Shown here in pieces: positions 50,184-61,946 of a stretch of DNA of 62,247 nucleotides. Positions within the stretch are counted from its first letter, which is position 1, and each line of letters opens with the position of its first letter. The DNA is from Phytopythium helicoides (taxonomy: Eukaryota > Oomycota > Peronosporomycetes > Pythiales > Pythiaceae). The stretch lies in the NCBI GenBank assembly GCA_024867545.1, contig JANFNE010000093.1:1-62247 (forward strand), given 5' to 3'. Below the pieces are notes generated by a model. The model saw only the letters and a list, made by a program, of their open reading frames with translations, was not told the DNA's origin and did no database searches. Made by a program: the position numbers and the translations under genes.

Positions 50184-50701
50184 GGACAATTACATCAAAC
50201 ACACACACAAACACTACAACAACACACAACAACAACACACACACAAACAACAACAAACACACAACACATTCCTTTTCACATACCAACGCACATCAACAAC
50301 TCCACAATTCCATCGCCACGTCAAGTGTGGACAGAAACAGAACACATCATGTAACCCCATACCCACCCAACTCCCACATCGTAACCAGCGTCTCGTAGCC
50401 GACCAATCGCCACCAAAACATGAAGATAGAGCGCGCATAGACGAGGCGAATCGAGTCTCGAGGTGGAGTACGTGTAGGCGGCATGCGGTCCGTTGGGAGA
50501 GGTGTGAAAGTAGGAATAAAAGAGGGGGGAAAGAGAGAAGGTGTAGAGGGCCGAAAGAAGAGCGGGAAAAGAAGAAAAGAAGAGATAACTAGATAAGTCG
50601 ACAAAGAAGGAGAATATCGAAAACATAAAAAGAGCGTCGTGTCTGCATTGCAGGGTGGTGTGGTGTGGTGCAAAAAGAGAGCAAGAGAGTAGCAGCAGGA
50701 A

Positions 50702-50783
50702 TGTCAGCTGTGGGATTTGAACCCACGCGTTCGAAAACATTACGACCTGAACGTAACCCCTTAGACCACTCGGGCAAACTGAC
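50702..50783 (-). tRNA. tRNA-Leu-CAG: tRNA-Leu(CAG) copy 83
   Basis: Full consensus; 615 bp to next; last of the eight-unit GGAATAAAAG block. Confidence 0.93.
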
Positions 50784-51316
50784 GGACAATTACATCAAAC
50801 ACACACACAAACACTACAACAACACACAACAACAACACACACACAAACAACAACAAACACACAACACATTCCTTTTCACATACCAACGCACATCAACAAC
50901 TCCACAATTCCATCGCCACGTCAAGTGTGGACAGAAACAGAACACATCATGTAACCCCATACCCACCCAACTCCCACATCGTAACCAGCGTCTCGTAGCC
51001 GACCAATCGCCACCAAAACATGAAGATAGAGCGCGCATAGACGAGGCGAATCGAGTCTCGAGGTGGAGTACGTGTAGGCGGCATGCGGTCCGTTGGGAGA
51101 GGTGTGAAAGTAGGAATAAAAGAGGGGGGAAAGAGAGAAGGTGTAGAGGGCCGAAAGAAGAGCGGGAAAAGAAGAAAAAGAAGAAGAAGAAAAGAAGAGA
51201 TAACTAGATAAGTCGACAAAGAAGGAGAATATCGAAAACATAAAAAGAGCGTCGTGTCTGCATTGCAGGGTGGTGTGGTGTGGTGCAAAAAGAGAGCAAG
51301 AGAGTAGCAGCAGGAA

Positions 51317-51398
51317 TGTCAGCTGTGGGATTTGAACCCACGCGTTCGAAAACATTACGACCTGAACGTAACCCCTTAGACCACTCGGGCAAACTGAC
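51317..51398 (-). tRNA. tRNA-Leu-CAG: tRNA-Leu(CAG) copy 84
   Basis: Full consensus; 639 bp to next, the longest unit: 18-nt A/C duplication plus a longer GAA tract. Confidence 0.93.
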
Positions 51399-51955
51399 GG
51401 ACAATTACATCAAACACACACACAAACACTACAACAACACACAACAACAACACACACACAAACAACAACAAACACACAAACAACAACAAACACACAACAC
51501 ATTCCTTTTCACATACCAACGCACATCAACAACTCCACAATTCCATCGCCACGTCAAGTGTGGACAGAAACAGAACACATCATGTAACCCCATACCCACC
51601 CAACTCCCACATCGTAACCAGCGTCTCGTAGCCGACCAATCGCCACCAAAACATGAAGATAGAGCGCGCATAGACGAGGCGAATCGAGTCTCGAGGTGGA
51701 GTACGTGTAGGCGGCATGCGGTCCGTTGGGAGAGGTGTGAAAGTAGGAAGAAAAGAGGGGGGAAAGAGAGAAGGTGTAGAGGGCCGAAAGAAGAGCGGGA
51801 AAAGAAGAAAAAGAAGAAAAAGAAGAAGAAAAGAAGAGATAACTAGATAAGTCGACAAAGAAGGAGAATATCGAAAACATAAAAAGAGCGTCGTGTCTGC
51901 ATTGCAGGGTGGTGTGGTGTGGTGCAAAAAGAGAGCAAGAGAGTAGCAGCAGGAA

Positions 51956-52037
51956 TGTCAGCTGTGGGATTTGAACCCACGCGTTCGAAAACATTACGAC
52001 CTGAACGTAACCCCTTAGACCACTCGGGCAAACTGAC
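51956..52037 (-). tRNA. tRNA-Leu-CAG: tRNA-Leu(CAG) copy 85
   Basis: Full consensus; 630 bp to next; A/C tract has a unique C-to-T change (near 52081). Confidence 0.93.
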
Positions 52038-52585
52038 GGACAATTACATCAAACACACACACAAACACTACAACAACACATAACAACAACACACACACAA
52101 AACACACAAACAACAACAAACACACAACACATTCCTTTTCACATACCAACGCACATCAACAACTCCACAATTCCATCGCCACGTCAAGTGTGGACAGAAA
52201 CAGAACACATCATGTAACCCCATACCCACCCAACTCCCACATCGTAACCAGCGTCTCGTAGCCGACCAATCGCCACCAAAACATGAAGATAGAGCGCGCA
52301 TAGACGAGGCGAATCGAGTCTCGAGGTGGAGTACGTGTAGGCGGCATGCGGTCCGTTGGGAGAGGTGTGAAAGTAGGAAGAAAAGAGGGGGGAAAGAGAG
52401 AAGGTGTAGAGGGCCGAAAGAAGAGCGGGAAAAGAAGAAAAAGAAGAAAAAGAAGAAGAAAAGAAGAGATAACTAGATAAGTCGACAAAGAAGGAGAATA
52501 TCGAAAACATAAAAAGAGCGTCGTGTCTGCATTGCAGGGTGGTGTGGTGTGGTGCAAAAAGAGAGCAAGAGAGTAGCAGCAGGAA

Positions 52586-52667
52586 TGTCAGCTGTGGGAT
52601 TTGAACCCACGCGTTCGAAAACATTACGACCTGAACGTAACCCCTTAGACCACTCGGGCAAACTGAC
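52586..52667 (-). tRNA. tRNA-Leu-CAG: tRNA-Leu(CAG) copy 86
   Basis: Full consensus; 621 bp to next; GGTGGCATG variant without GGAATAAAAG. Confidence 0.93.
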
Positions 52668-53206
52668 GGACAATTACATCAAACACACACACAAACACTA
52701 CAACAACACACAACAACAACACACACACAAACAACAACAAACACACAACACATTCCTTTTCACATACCAACGCACATCAACAACTCCACAATTCCATCGC
52801 CACGTCAAGTGTGGACAGAAACAGAACACATCATGTAACCCCATACCCACCCAACTCCCACATCGTAACCAGCGTCTCGTAGCCGACCAATCGCCACCAA
52901 AACATGAAGATAGAGCGCGCATAGACGAGGCGAATCGAGTCTCGAGGTGGAGTACGTGTAGGTGGCATGCGGTCCGTTGGGAGAGGTGTGAAAGTAGGAA
53001 GAAAAGAGGGGGGAAAGAGAGAAGGTGTAGAGGGCCGAAAGAAGAGCGGGAAAAGAAGAAAAAGAAGAAAAAGAAGAAGAAAAGAAGAGATAACTAGATA
53101 AGTCGACAAAGAAGGAGAATATCGAAAACATAAAAAGAGCGTCGTGTCTGCATTGCAGGGTGGTGTGGTGTGGTGCAAAAAGAGAGCAAGAGAGTAGCAG
53201 CAGGAA

Positions 53207-53288
53207 TGTCAGCTGTGGGATTTGAACCCACGCGTTCGAAAACATTACGACCTGAACGTAACCCCTTAGACCACTCGGGCAAACTGAC
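53207..53288 (-). tRNA. tRNA-Leu-CAG: tRNA-Leu(CAG) copy 87
   Basis: Full consensus; 621 bp to next; same linked variant set as copies 78 and 79. Confidence 0.93.
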
Positions 53289-53827
53289 GGACAATTACAT
53301 CAAACACACACACAAACACTACAACAACACACAACAACAACACACACACAAACAACAACAAACACACAACACATTCCTTTTCACATACCAACGCACATCA
53401 ACAACTCCACAATTCCATCGCCGCGTCAAGTGTGGACAGAAACAGAACACATCATGTAACCCCATACCCACCCAACTCCCACATCGTAACCAGCGTCTCG
53501 TAGCCGACCAATCGCCACCAAAACATGAAGATAGAGCGCGCATAGACGAGGCGAATCGAGTCTCGAGGTGGAGTACGTGTAGGTGGCATGCGGTCCGTTG
53601 GGAGAGGTGTGAAAGTAGGAATAAAAGAGGGGGGAAAGAGAGAAGGTGTAGAGGGCCGAAAGAAGAGCGGGAAAAGAAGAAAAAGAAGAAAAAGAAGAAG
53701 AAAAGAAGAGATAACTAGATAAGTCGACAAAGAAGGAGAATATCGAAAACATAAAAAGAGCGTCGTGTCTGCATTGCAGGGTGGTGTGGTGTGGTGCAAA
53801 AAGAGAGCAAGAGAGTAGCAGCAGGAA

Positions 53828-53909
53828 TGTCAGCTGTGGGATTTGAACCCACGCGTTCGAAAACATTACGACCTGAACGTAACCCCTTAGACCACTCGGG
53901 CAAACTGAC
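53828..53909 (-). tRNA. tRNA-Leu-CAG: tRNA-Leu(CAG) copy 88
   Basis: Full consensus; 622 bp to next; same linked variant set as copy 87. Confidence 0.93.
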
Positions 53910-54449
53910 GGACAATTACATCAAACACACACACAAACACTACAACAACACACAACAACAACACACACACAAACAACAACAAACACACAACACATTCCTT
54001 TTCACATACCAACGCACATCAACAACTCCACAATTCCATCGCCGCGTCAAGTGTGGACAGAAACAGAACACATCATGTAACCCCATACCCACCCAACTCC
54101 CACATCGTAACCAGCGTCTCGTAGCCGACCAATCGCCACCAAAACATGAAGATAGAGCGCGCATAGACGAGGCGAATCGAGTCTCGAGGTGGAGTACGTG
54201 TAGGTGGCATGCGGTCCGTTGGGAGAGGTGTGAAAGTAGGAATAAAAGAGGGGGGAAAGAGAGAAGGTGTAGAGGGCCGAAAGAAGAGCGGGAAAAGAAG
54301 AAAAAGAAGAAAAAGAAGAAGAAAAGAAGAGATAACTAGATAAGTCGACAAAGAAGGAGAATATCGAAAACATAAAAAGAGCGTCGTGTCTGCATTGCAG
54401 GGGTGGTGTGGTGTGGTGCAAAAAGAGAGCAAGAGAGTAGCAGCAGGAA

Positions 54450-54531
54450 TGTCAGCTGTGGGATTTGAACCCACGCGTTCGAAAACATTACGACCTGAAC
54501 GTAACCCCTTAGACCACTCGGGCAAACTGAC
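54450..54531 (-). tRNA. tRNA-Leu-CAG: tRNA-Leu(CAG) copy 89
   Basis: Full consensus; 620 bp to next; spacer has GTATAGGG in place of GTAGAGGG near 54892. Confidence 0.93.
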
Positions 54532-55069
54532 GGACAATTACATCAAACACACACACAAACACTACAACAACACACAACAACAACACACACACAAACAACA
54601 ACAAACACACAACACATTCCTTTTCACATACCAACGCACATCAACAACTCCACAATTCCATCGCCACGTCAAGTGTGGACAGAAACAGAACACATCATGT
54701 AACCCCATACCCACCCAACTCCCACATCGTAACCAGCGTCTCGTAGCCGACCAATCGCCACCAAAACATGAAGATAGAGCGCGCATAGACGAGGCGAATC
54801 GAGTCTCGAGGTGGAGTACGTGTAGGCGGCATGCGGTCCGTTGGGAGAGGTGTGAAAGTAGGAATAAAAGAGGGGGGAAAGAGAGAAGGTGTATAGGGCC
54901 GAAAGAAGAGCGGGAAAAGAAGAAAAAGAAGAAAAAGAAGAAGAAAAGAGAGATAACTAGATAAGTCGACAAAGAAGGAGAATATCGAAAACATAAAAAG
55001 AGCGTCGTGTCTGCATTGCAGGGTGGTGTGGTGTGGTGCAAAAAGAGAGCAAGAGAGTAGCAGCAGGAA

Positions 55070-55151
55070 TGTCAGCTGTGGGATTTGAACCCACGCGTTC
55101 GAAAACATTACGACCTGAACGTAACCCCTTAGACCACTCGGGCAAACTGAC
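55070..55151 (-). tRNA. tRNA-Leu-CAG: tRNA-Leu(CAG) copy 90
   Basis: Full consensus; 634 bp to next; extra AACAACACAC step in the A/C tract. Confidence 0.93.
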
Positions 55152-55703
55152 GGACAATTACATCAAACACACACACAAACACTACAACAACACACAACAA
55201 CAACACACAACAACAACACACACACAAACAACAACAAACACACAACACATTCCTTTTCACATACCAACGCACATCAACAACTCCACAATTCCATCGCCAC
55301 GTCAAGTGTGGACAGAAACAGAACACATCATGTAACCCCATACCCACCCAACTCCCACATCGTAACCAGCGTCTCGTAGCCGACCAATCGCCACCAAAAC
55401 ATGAAGATAGAGCGCGCATAGACGAGGCGAATCGAGTCTCGAGGTGGAGTACGTGTAGGCGGCATGCGGTCCGTTGGGAGAGGTGTGAAAGTAGGAAGAA
55501 AAGAGGGGGGAAAGAGAGAAGGTGTAGAGGGCCGAAAGAAGAGCGGGAAAAGAAGAAAAAGAAGAAAAAGAAGAAGAAAAGAAGAGATAACTAGATAAGT
55601 CGACAAAGAAGGAGAATATCGAAAACATAAAAAGAGCGTCGTGTCTGCATTGCAGGGTGGTGTGGTGTGGTGCAAAAAGAGAGCAAGAGAGTAGCAGCAG
55701 GAA

Positions 55704-55785
55704 TGTCAGCTGTGGGATTTGAACCCACGCGTTCGAAAACATTACGACCTGAACGTAACCCCTTAGACCACTCGGGCAAACTGAC
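55704..55785 (-). tRNA. tRNA-Leu-CAG: tRNA-Leu(CAG) copy 91
   Basis: Full consensus; 614 bp to next; a 7-nt deletion near 56009 in the conserved spacer, and GTATAGGG as in copy 89. Confidence 0.93.
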
Positions 55786-56317
55786 GGACAATTACATCAA
55801 ACACACACACAAACACTACAACAACACACAACAACAACACACACACAAACAACAACAAACACACAACACATTCCTTTTCACATACCAACGCACATCAACA
55901 ACTCCACAATTCCATCGCCACGTCAAGTGTGGACAGAAACAGAACACATCATGTAACCCCATACCCACCCAACTCCCACATCGTAACCAGCGTCTCGTAG
56001 CCGACCAATAAAACATGAAGATAGAGCGCGCATAGACGAGGCGAATCGAGTCTCGAGGTGGAGTACGTGTAGGCGGCATGCGGTCCGTTGGGAGAGGTGT
56101 GAAAGTAGGAAGAAAAGAGGGGGGAAAGAGAGAAGGTGTATAGGGCCGAAAGAAGAGCGGGAAAAGAAGAAAAAGAAGAAAAAGAAGAAGAAAAGAAGAG
56201 ATAACTAGATAAGTCGACAAAGAAGGAGAATATCGAAAACATAAAAAGAGCGTCGTGTCTGCATTGCAGGGTGGTGTGGTGTGGTGCAAAAAGAGAGCAA
56301 GAGAGTAGCAGCAGGAA

Positions 56318-56399
56318 TGTCAGCTGTGGGATTTGAACCCACGCGTTCGAAAACATTACGACCTGAACGTAACCCCTTAGACCACTCGGGCAAACTGAC
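56318..56399 (-). tRNA. tRNA-Leu-CAG: tRNA-Leu(CAG) copy 92
   Basis: Full consensus; 625 bp to next; same A/C expansion as copy 90. Confidence 0.93.
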
Positions 56400-56942
56400 G
56401 GACAATTACATCAAACACACACACAAACACTACAACAACACACAACAACAACACACAACAACAACACACACACAAACAACAACAAACACACAACACATTC
56501 CTTTTCACATACCAACGCACATCAACAACTCCACAATTCCATCGCCACGTCAAGTGTGGACAGAAACAGAACACATCATGTAACCCCATACCCACCCAAC
56601 TCCCACATCGTAACCAGCGTCTCGTAGCCGACCAATCGCCACCAAAACATGAAGATAGAGCGCGCATAGACGAGGCGAATCGAGTCTCGAGGTGGAGTAC
56701 GTGTAGGCGGCATGCGGTCCGTTGGGAGAGGTGTGAAAGTAGGAAGAAAAGAGGGGGGAAAGAGAGAAGGTGTAGAGGGCCGAAAGAAGAGCGGGAAAAG
56801 AAGAAAAAGAAGAAGAAAAGAAGAGATAACTAGATAAGTCGACAAAGAAGGAGAATATCGAAAACATAAAAAGAGCGTCGTGTCTGCATTGCAGGGTGGT
56901 GTGGTGTGGTGCAAAAAGAGAGCAAGAGAGTAGCAGCAGGAA

Positions 56943-57024
56943 TGTCAGCTGTGGGATTTGAACCCACGCGTTCGAAAACATTACGACCTGAACGTAACCC
57001 CTTAGACCACTCGGGCAAACTGAC
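56943..57024 (-). tRNA. tRNA-Leu-CAG: tRNA-Leu(CAG) copy 93
   Basis: Full consensus; 614 bp to next; GGTGGCATG variant. Confidence 0.93.
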
Positions 57025-57556
57025 GGACAATTACATCAAACACACACACAAACACTACAACAACACACAACAACAACACACACACAAACAACAACAAACA
57101 CACAACACATTCCTTTTCACATACCAACGCACATCAACAACTCCACAATTCCATCGCCACGTCAAGTGTGGACAGAAACAGAACACATCATGTAACCCCA
57201 TACCCACCCAACTCCCACATCGTAACCAGCGTCTCGTAGCCGACCAATCGCCACCAAAACATGAAGATAGAGCGCGCATAGACGAGGCGAATCGAGTCTC
57301 GAGGTGGAGTACGTGTAGGTGGCATGCGGTCCGTTGGGAGAGGTGTGAAAGTAGGAAGAAAAGAGGGGGGAAAGAGAGAAGGTGTAGAGGGCCGAAAGAA
57401 GAGCGGGAAAAGAAGAAAAAGAAGAAGAAGAAAAGAAGAGATAACTAGATAAGTCGACAAAGAAGGAGAATATCGAAAACATAAAAAGAGCGTCGTGTCT
57501 GCATTGCAGGTGGTGTGGTGTGGTGCAAAAAGAGAGCAAGAGAGTAGCAGCAGGAA

Positions 57557-57638
57557 TGTCAGCTGTGGGATTTGAACCCACGCGTTCGAAAACATTACGA
57601 CCTGAACGTAACCCCTTAGACCACTCGGGCAAACTGAC
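57557..57638 (-). tRNA. tRNA-Leu-CAG: tRNA-Leu(CAG) copy 94
   Basis: Full consensus; 612 bp to next. Confidence 0.93.
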
Positions 57639-58168
57639 GGACAATTACATCAAACACACACACAAACACTACAACAACACACAACAACAACACACACACA
57701 AACAACAACAAACACACAACACATTCCTTTTCACATACCAACGCACATCAACAACTCCACAATTCCATCGCCACGTCAAGTGTGGACAGAAACAGAACAC
57801 ATCATGTAACCCCATACCCACCCAACTCCCACATCGTAACCAGCGTCTCGTAGCCGACCAATCGCCACCAAAACATGAAGATAGAGCGCGCATAGACGAG
57901 GCGAATCGAGTCTCGAGGTGGAGTACGTGTAGGCGGCATGCGGTCCGTTGGGAGAGGTGTGAAAGTAGGAAGAAAAGAGGGGGGAAAGAGAGAAGGTGTA
58001 GAGGGCCGAAAGAAGAGCGGGAAAAGAAGAAAAAGAAGAAGAAAAGAAGAGATAACTAGATAAGTCGACAAAGAAGGAGAATATCGAAAACATAAAAAGA
58101 GCGTCGTGTCTGCATTGCAGGGTGGTGTGGTGTGGTGCAAAAAGAGAGCAAGAGAGTAGCAGCAGGAA

Positions 58169-58250
58169 TGTCAGCTGTGGGATTTGAACCCACGCGTTCG
58201 AAAACATTACGACCTGAACGTAACCCCTTAGACCACTCGGGCAAACTGAC
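58169..58250 (-). tRNA. tRNA-Leu-CAG: tRNA-Leu(CAG) copy 95
   Basis: Full consensus; 616 bp to next; a 4-nt deletion near 58509 in the conserved spacer. Confidence 0.93.
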
Positions 58251-58784
58251 GGACAATTACATCAAACACACACACAAACACTACAACAACACACAACAAC
58301 AACACACACACAAACAACAACAAACACACAACACATTCCTTTTCACATACCAACGCACATCAACAACTCCACAATTCCATCGCCACGTCAAGTGTGGACA
58401 GAAACAGAACACATCATGTAACCCCATACCCACCCAACTCCCACATCGTAACCAGCGTCTCGTAGCCGACCAATCGCCACCAAAACATGAAGATAGAGCG
58501 CGCATAGACCGAATCGAGTCTCGAGGTGGAGTACGTGTAGGCGGCATGCGGTCCGTTGGGAGAGGTGTGAAAGTAGGAAGAAAAAGAGGGGGGAAAGAGA
58601 GAAGGTGTAGAGGGCCGAAAGAAGAGCGGGAAAGAAGAAAAAGAAGAAAAGAAGAAGAAAAGAAGAGATAACTAGATAAGTCGACAAAGAAGGAGAATAT
58701 CGAAAACATAAAAAGAGCGTCGTGTCTGCATTGCAGGGTGGTGTGGTGTGGTGCAAAAAGAGAGCAAGAGAGTAGCAGCAGGAA

Positions 58785-58866
58785 TGTCAGCTGTGGGATT
58801 TGAACCCACGCGTTCGAAAACATTACGACCTGAACGTAACCCCTTAGACCACTCGGGCAAACTGAC
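58785..58866 (-). tRNA. tRNA-Leu-CAG: tRNA-Leu(CAG) copy 96
   Basis: Full consensus; 624 bp to next; A/C expansion and base changes near 59002-59010. Confidence 0.93.
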
Positions 58867-59408
58867 GGACAATTACATCAAACACACACACAAACACTAC
58901 AACAACACACAACAACAACACACAACAACAACACACACACAAACAACAACAAACACACAACACATTCCTTTTCACATACCAACGCACATCAACAACTCCA
59001 CTATTCCATGCCACGTCAAGTGTGGACAGAAACAGAACACATCATGTAACCCCATACCCACCCAACTCCCACATCGTAACCAGCGTCTCGTAGCCGACCA
59101 ATCGCCACCAAAACATGAAGATAGAGCGCGCATAGACGAGGCGAATCGAGTCTCGAGGTGGAGTACGTGTAGGCGGCATGCGGTCCGTTGGGAGAGGTGT
59201 GAAAGTAGGAAGAAAAGAGGGGGGAAAGAGAGAAGGTGTAGAGGGCCGAAAGAAGAGCGGGAAAAGAAGAAAAAGAAGAAGAAAAAGAAGAGATACTAGA
59301 TAAGTCGACAAAGAAGGAGAATATCGAAAACATAAAAAGAGCGTCGTGTCTGCATTGCAGGGTGGTGTGGTGTGGTGCAAAAAGAGAGCAAGAGAGTAGC
59401 AGCAGGAA

Positions 59409-59490
59409 TGTCAGCTGTGGGATTTGAACCCACGCGTTCGAAAACATTACGACCTGAACGTAACCCCTTAGACCACTCGGGCAAACTGAC
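59409..59490 (-). tRNA. tRNA-Leu-CAG: tRNA-Leu(CAG) copy 97
   Basis: Full consensus; 612 bp to next; private substitutions near 59826, 59877 and 59926. Confidence 0.93.
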
Positions 59491-60020
59491 GGACAATTAC
59501 ATCAAACACACACACAAACACTACAACAACACACAACAACAACACACACACAAACAACAACAAACACACAACACATTCCTTTTCACATACCAACGCACAT
59601 CAACAACTCCACAATTCCATCGCCACGTCAAGTGTGGACAGAAACAGAACACATCATGTAACCCCATACCCACCCAACTCCCACATCGTAACCAGCGTCT
59701 CGTAGCCGACCAATCGCCACCAAAACATGAAGATAGAGCGCGCATAGACGAGGCGAATCGAGTCTCGAGGTGGAGTACGTGTAGGCGGCATGCGGTCCGT
59801 TGGGAGAGGTGTGAAAGTAGGAAGACAAGAGGGGGGAAAGAGAGAAGGTGTAGAGGGCCGAAAGAAGAGCGGGAAAGGAAGAAAAAGAAGAAGAAAAGAA
59901 GAGATAACTAGATAAGTCGACAAAGCAGGAGAATATCGAAAACATAAAAAGAGCGTCGTGTCTGCATTGCAGGGTGGTGTGGTGTGGTGCAAAAAGAGAG
60001 CAAGAGAGTAGCAGCAGGAA

Positions 60021-60102
60021 TGTCAGCTGTGGGATTTGAACCCACGCGTTCGAAAACATTACGACCTGAACGTAACCCCTTAGACCACTCGGGCAAACTG
60101 AC
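60021..60102 (-). tRNA. tRNA-Leu-CAG: tRNA-Leu(CAG) copy 98
   Basis: Full consensus; 618 bp to next (one extra GAA). Confidence 0.93.
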
Positions 60103-60638
60103 GGACAATTACATCAAACACACACACAAACACTACAACAACACACAACAACAACACACACACAAACAACAACAAACACACAACACATTCCTTTTCACAT
60201 ACCAACGCACATCAACAACTCCACAATTCCATCGCCACGTCAAGTGTGGACAGAAACAGAACACATCATGTAACCCCATACCCACCCAACTCCCACATCG
60301 TAACCAGCGTCTCGTAGCCGACCAATCGCCACCAAAACATGAAGATAGAGCGCGCATAGACGAGGCGAATCGAGTCTCGAGGTGGAGTACGTGTAGGCGG
60401 CATGCGGTCCGTTGGGAGAGGTGTGAAAGTAGGAAGAAAAGAGGGGGGAAAGAGAGAAGGTGTAGAGGGCCGAAAGAAGAGCGGGAAAAGAAGAAAAAGA
60501 AGAAGAAGAAGAAAAGAAGAGATAACTAGATAAGTCGACAAAGAAGGAGAATATCGAAAACATAAAAAGAGCGTCGTGTCTGCATTGCAGGGTGGTGTGG
60601 TGTGGTGCAAAAAGAGAGCAAGAGAGTAGCAGCAGGAA

Positions 60639-60720
60639 TGTCAGCTGTGGGATTTGAACCCACGCGTTCGAAAACATTACGACCTGAACGTAACCCCTTA
60701 GACCACTCGGGCAAACTGAC
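60639..60720 (-). tRNA. tRNA-Leu-CAG: tRNA-Leu(CAG) copy 99
   Basis: Full consensus; 614 bp to next. Confidence 0.93.
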
Positions 60721-61252
60721 GGACAATTACATCAAACACACACACAAACACTACAACAACACACAACAACAACACACACACAAACAACAACAAACACACA
60801 ACACATTCCTTTTCACATACCAACGCACATCAACAACTCCACAATTCCATCGCCACGTCAAGTGTGGACAGAAACAGAACACATCATGTAACCCCATACC
60901 CACCCAACTCCCACATCGTAACCAGCGTCTCGTAGCCGACCAATCGCCACCAAAACATGAAGATAGAGCGCGCATAGACGAGGCGAATCGAGTCTCGAGG
61001 TGGAGTACGTGTAGGCGGCATGCGGTCCGTTGGGAGAGGTGTGAAAGTAGGAAGAAAAGAGGGGGAAAGAGAGAAGGTGTAGAGGGCCGAAAGAAGAGCG
61101 GGAAAAGAAGAAAAAGAAGAAGAAGAAAAGAAGAGATAACTAGATAAGTCGACAAAGAAGGAGAATATCGAAAACATAAAAAGAGCGTCGTGTCTGCATT
61201 GCAGGGTGGTGTGGTGTGGTGCAAAAAGAGAGCAAGAGAGTAGCAGCAGGAA

Positions 61253-61334
61253 TGTCAGCTGTGGGATTTGAACCCACGCGTTCGAAAACATTACGACCTG
61301 AACGTAACCCCTTAGACCACTCGGGCAAACTGAC
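61253..61334 (-). tRNA. tRNA-Leu-CAG: tRNA-Leu(CAG) copy 100
   Basis: Full consensus; 612 bp to next. Confidence 0.93.
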
Positions 61335-61864
61335 GGACAATTACATCAAACACACACACAAACACTACAACAACACACAACAACAACACACACACAAACA
61401 ACAACAAACACACAACACATTCCTTTTCACATACCAACGCACATCAACAACTCCACAATTCCATCGCCACGTCAAGTGTGGACAGAAACAGAACACATCA
61501 TGTAACCCCATACCCACCCAACTCCCACATCGTAACCAGCGTCTCGTAGCCGACCAATCGCCACCAAAACATGAAGATAGAGCGCGCATAGACGAGGCGA
61601 ATCGAGTCTCGAGGTGGAGTACGTGTAGGCGGCATGCGGTCCGTTGGGAGAGGTGTGAAAGTAGGAAGAAAAGAGGGGGGAAAGAGAGAAGGTGTAGAGG
61701 GCCGAAAGAAGAGCGGGAAAAGAAGAAAAAGAAGAAGAAAAGAAGAGATAACTAGATAAGTCGACAAAGAAGGAGAATATCGAAAACATAAAAAGAGCGT
61801 CGTGTCTGCATTGCAGGGTGGTGTGGTGTGGTGCAAAAAGAGAGCAAGAGAGTAGCAGCAGGAA

Positions 61865-61946
61865 TGTCAGCTGTGGGATTTGAACCCACGCGTTCGAAAA
61901 CATTACGACCTGAACGTAACCCCTTAGACCACTCGGGCAAACTGAC
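61865..61946 (-). tRNA. tRNA-Leu-CAG: tRNA-Leu(CAG) copy 101
   Basis: Full consensus; last copy. Its spacer runs to the window edge and carries CGCCGCGTC and two private substitutions (near 62150 and 62210). Confidence 0.93.
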
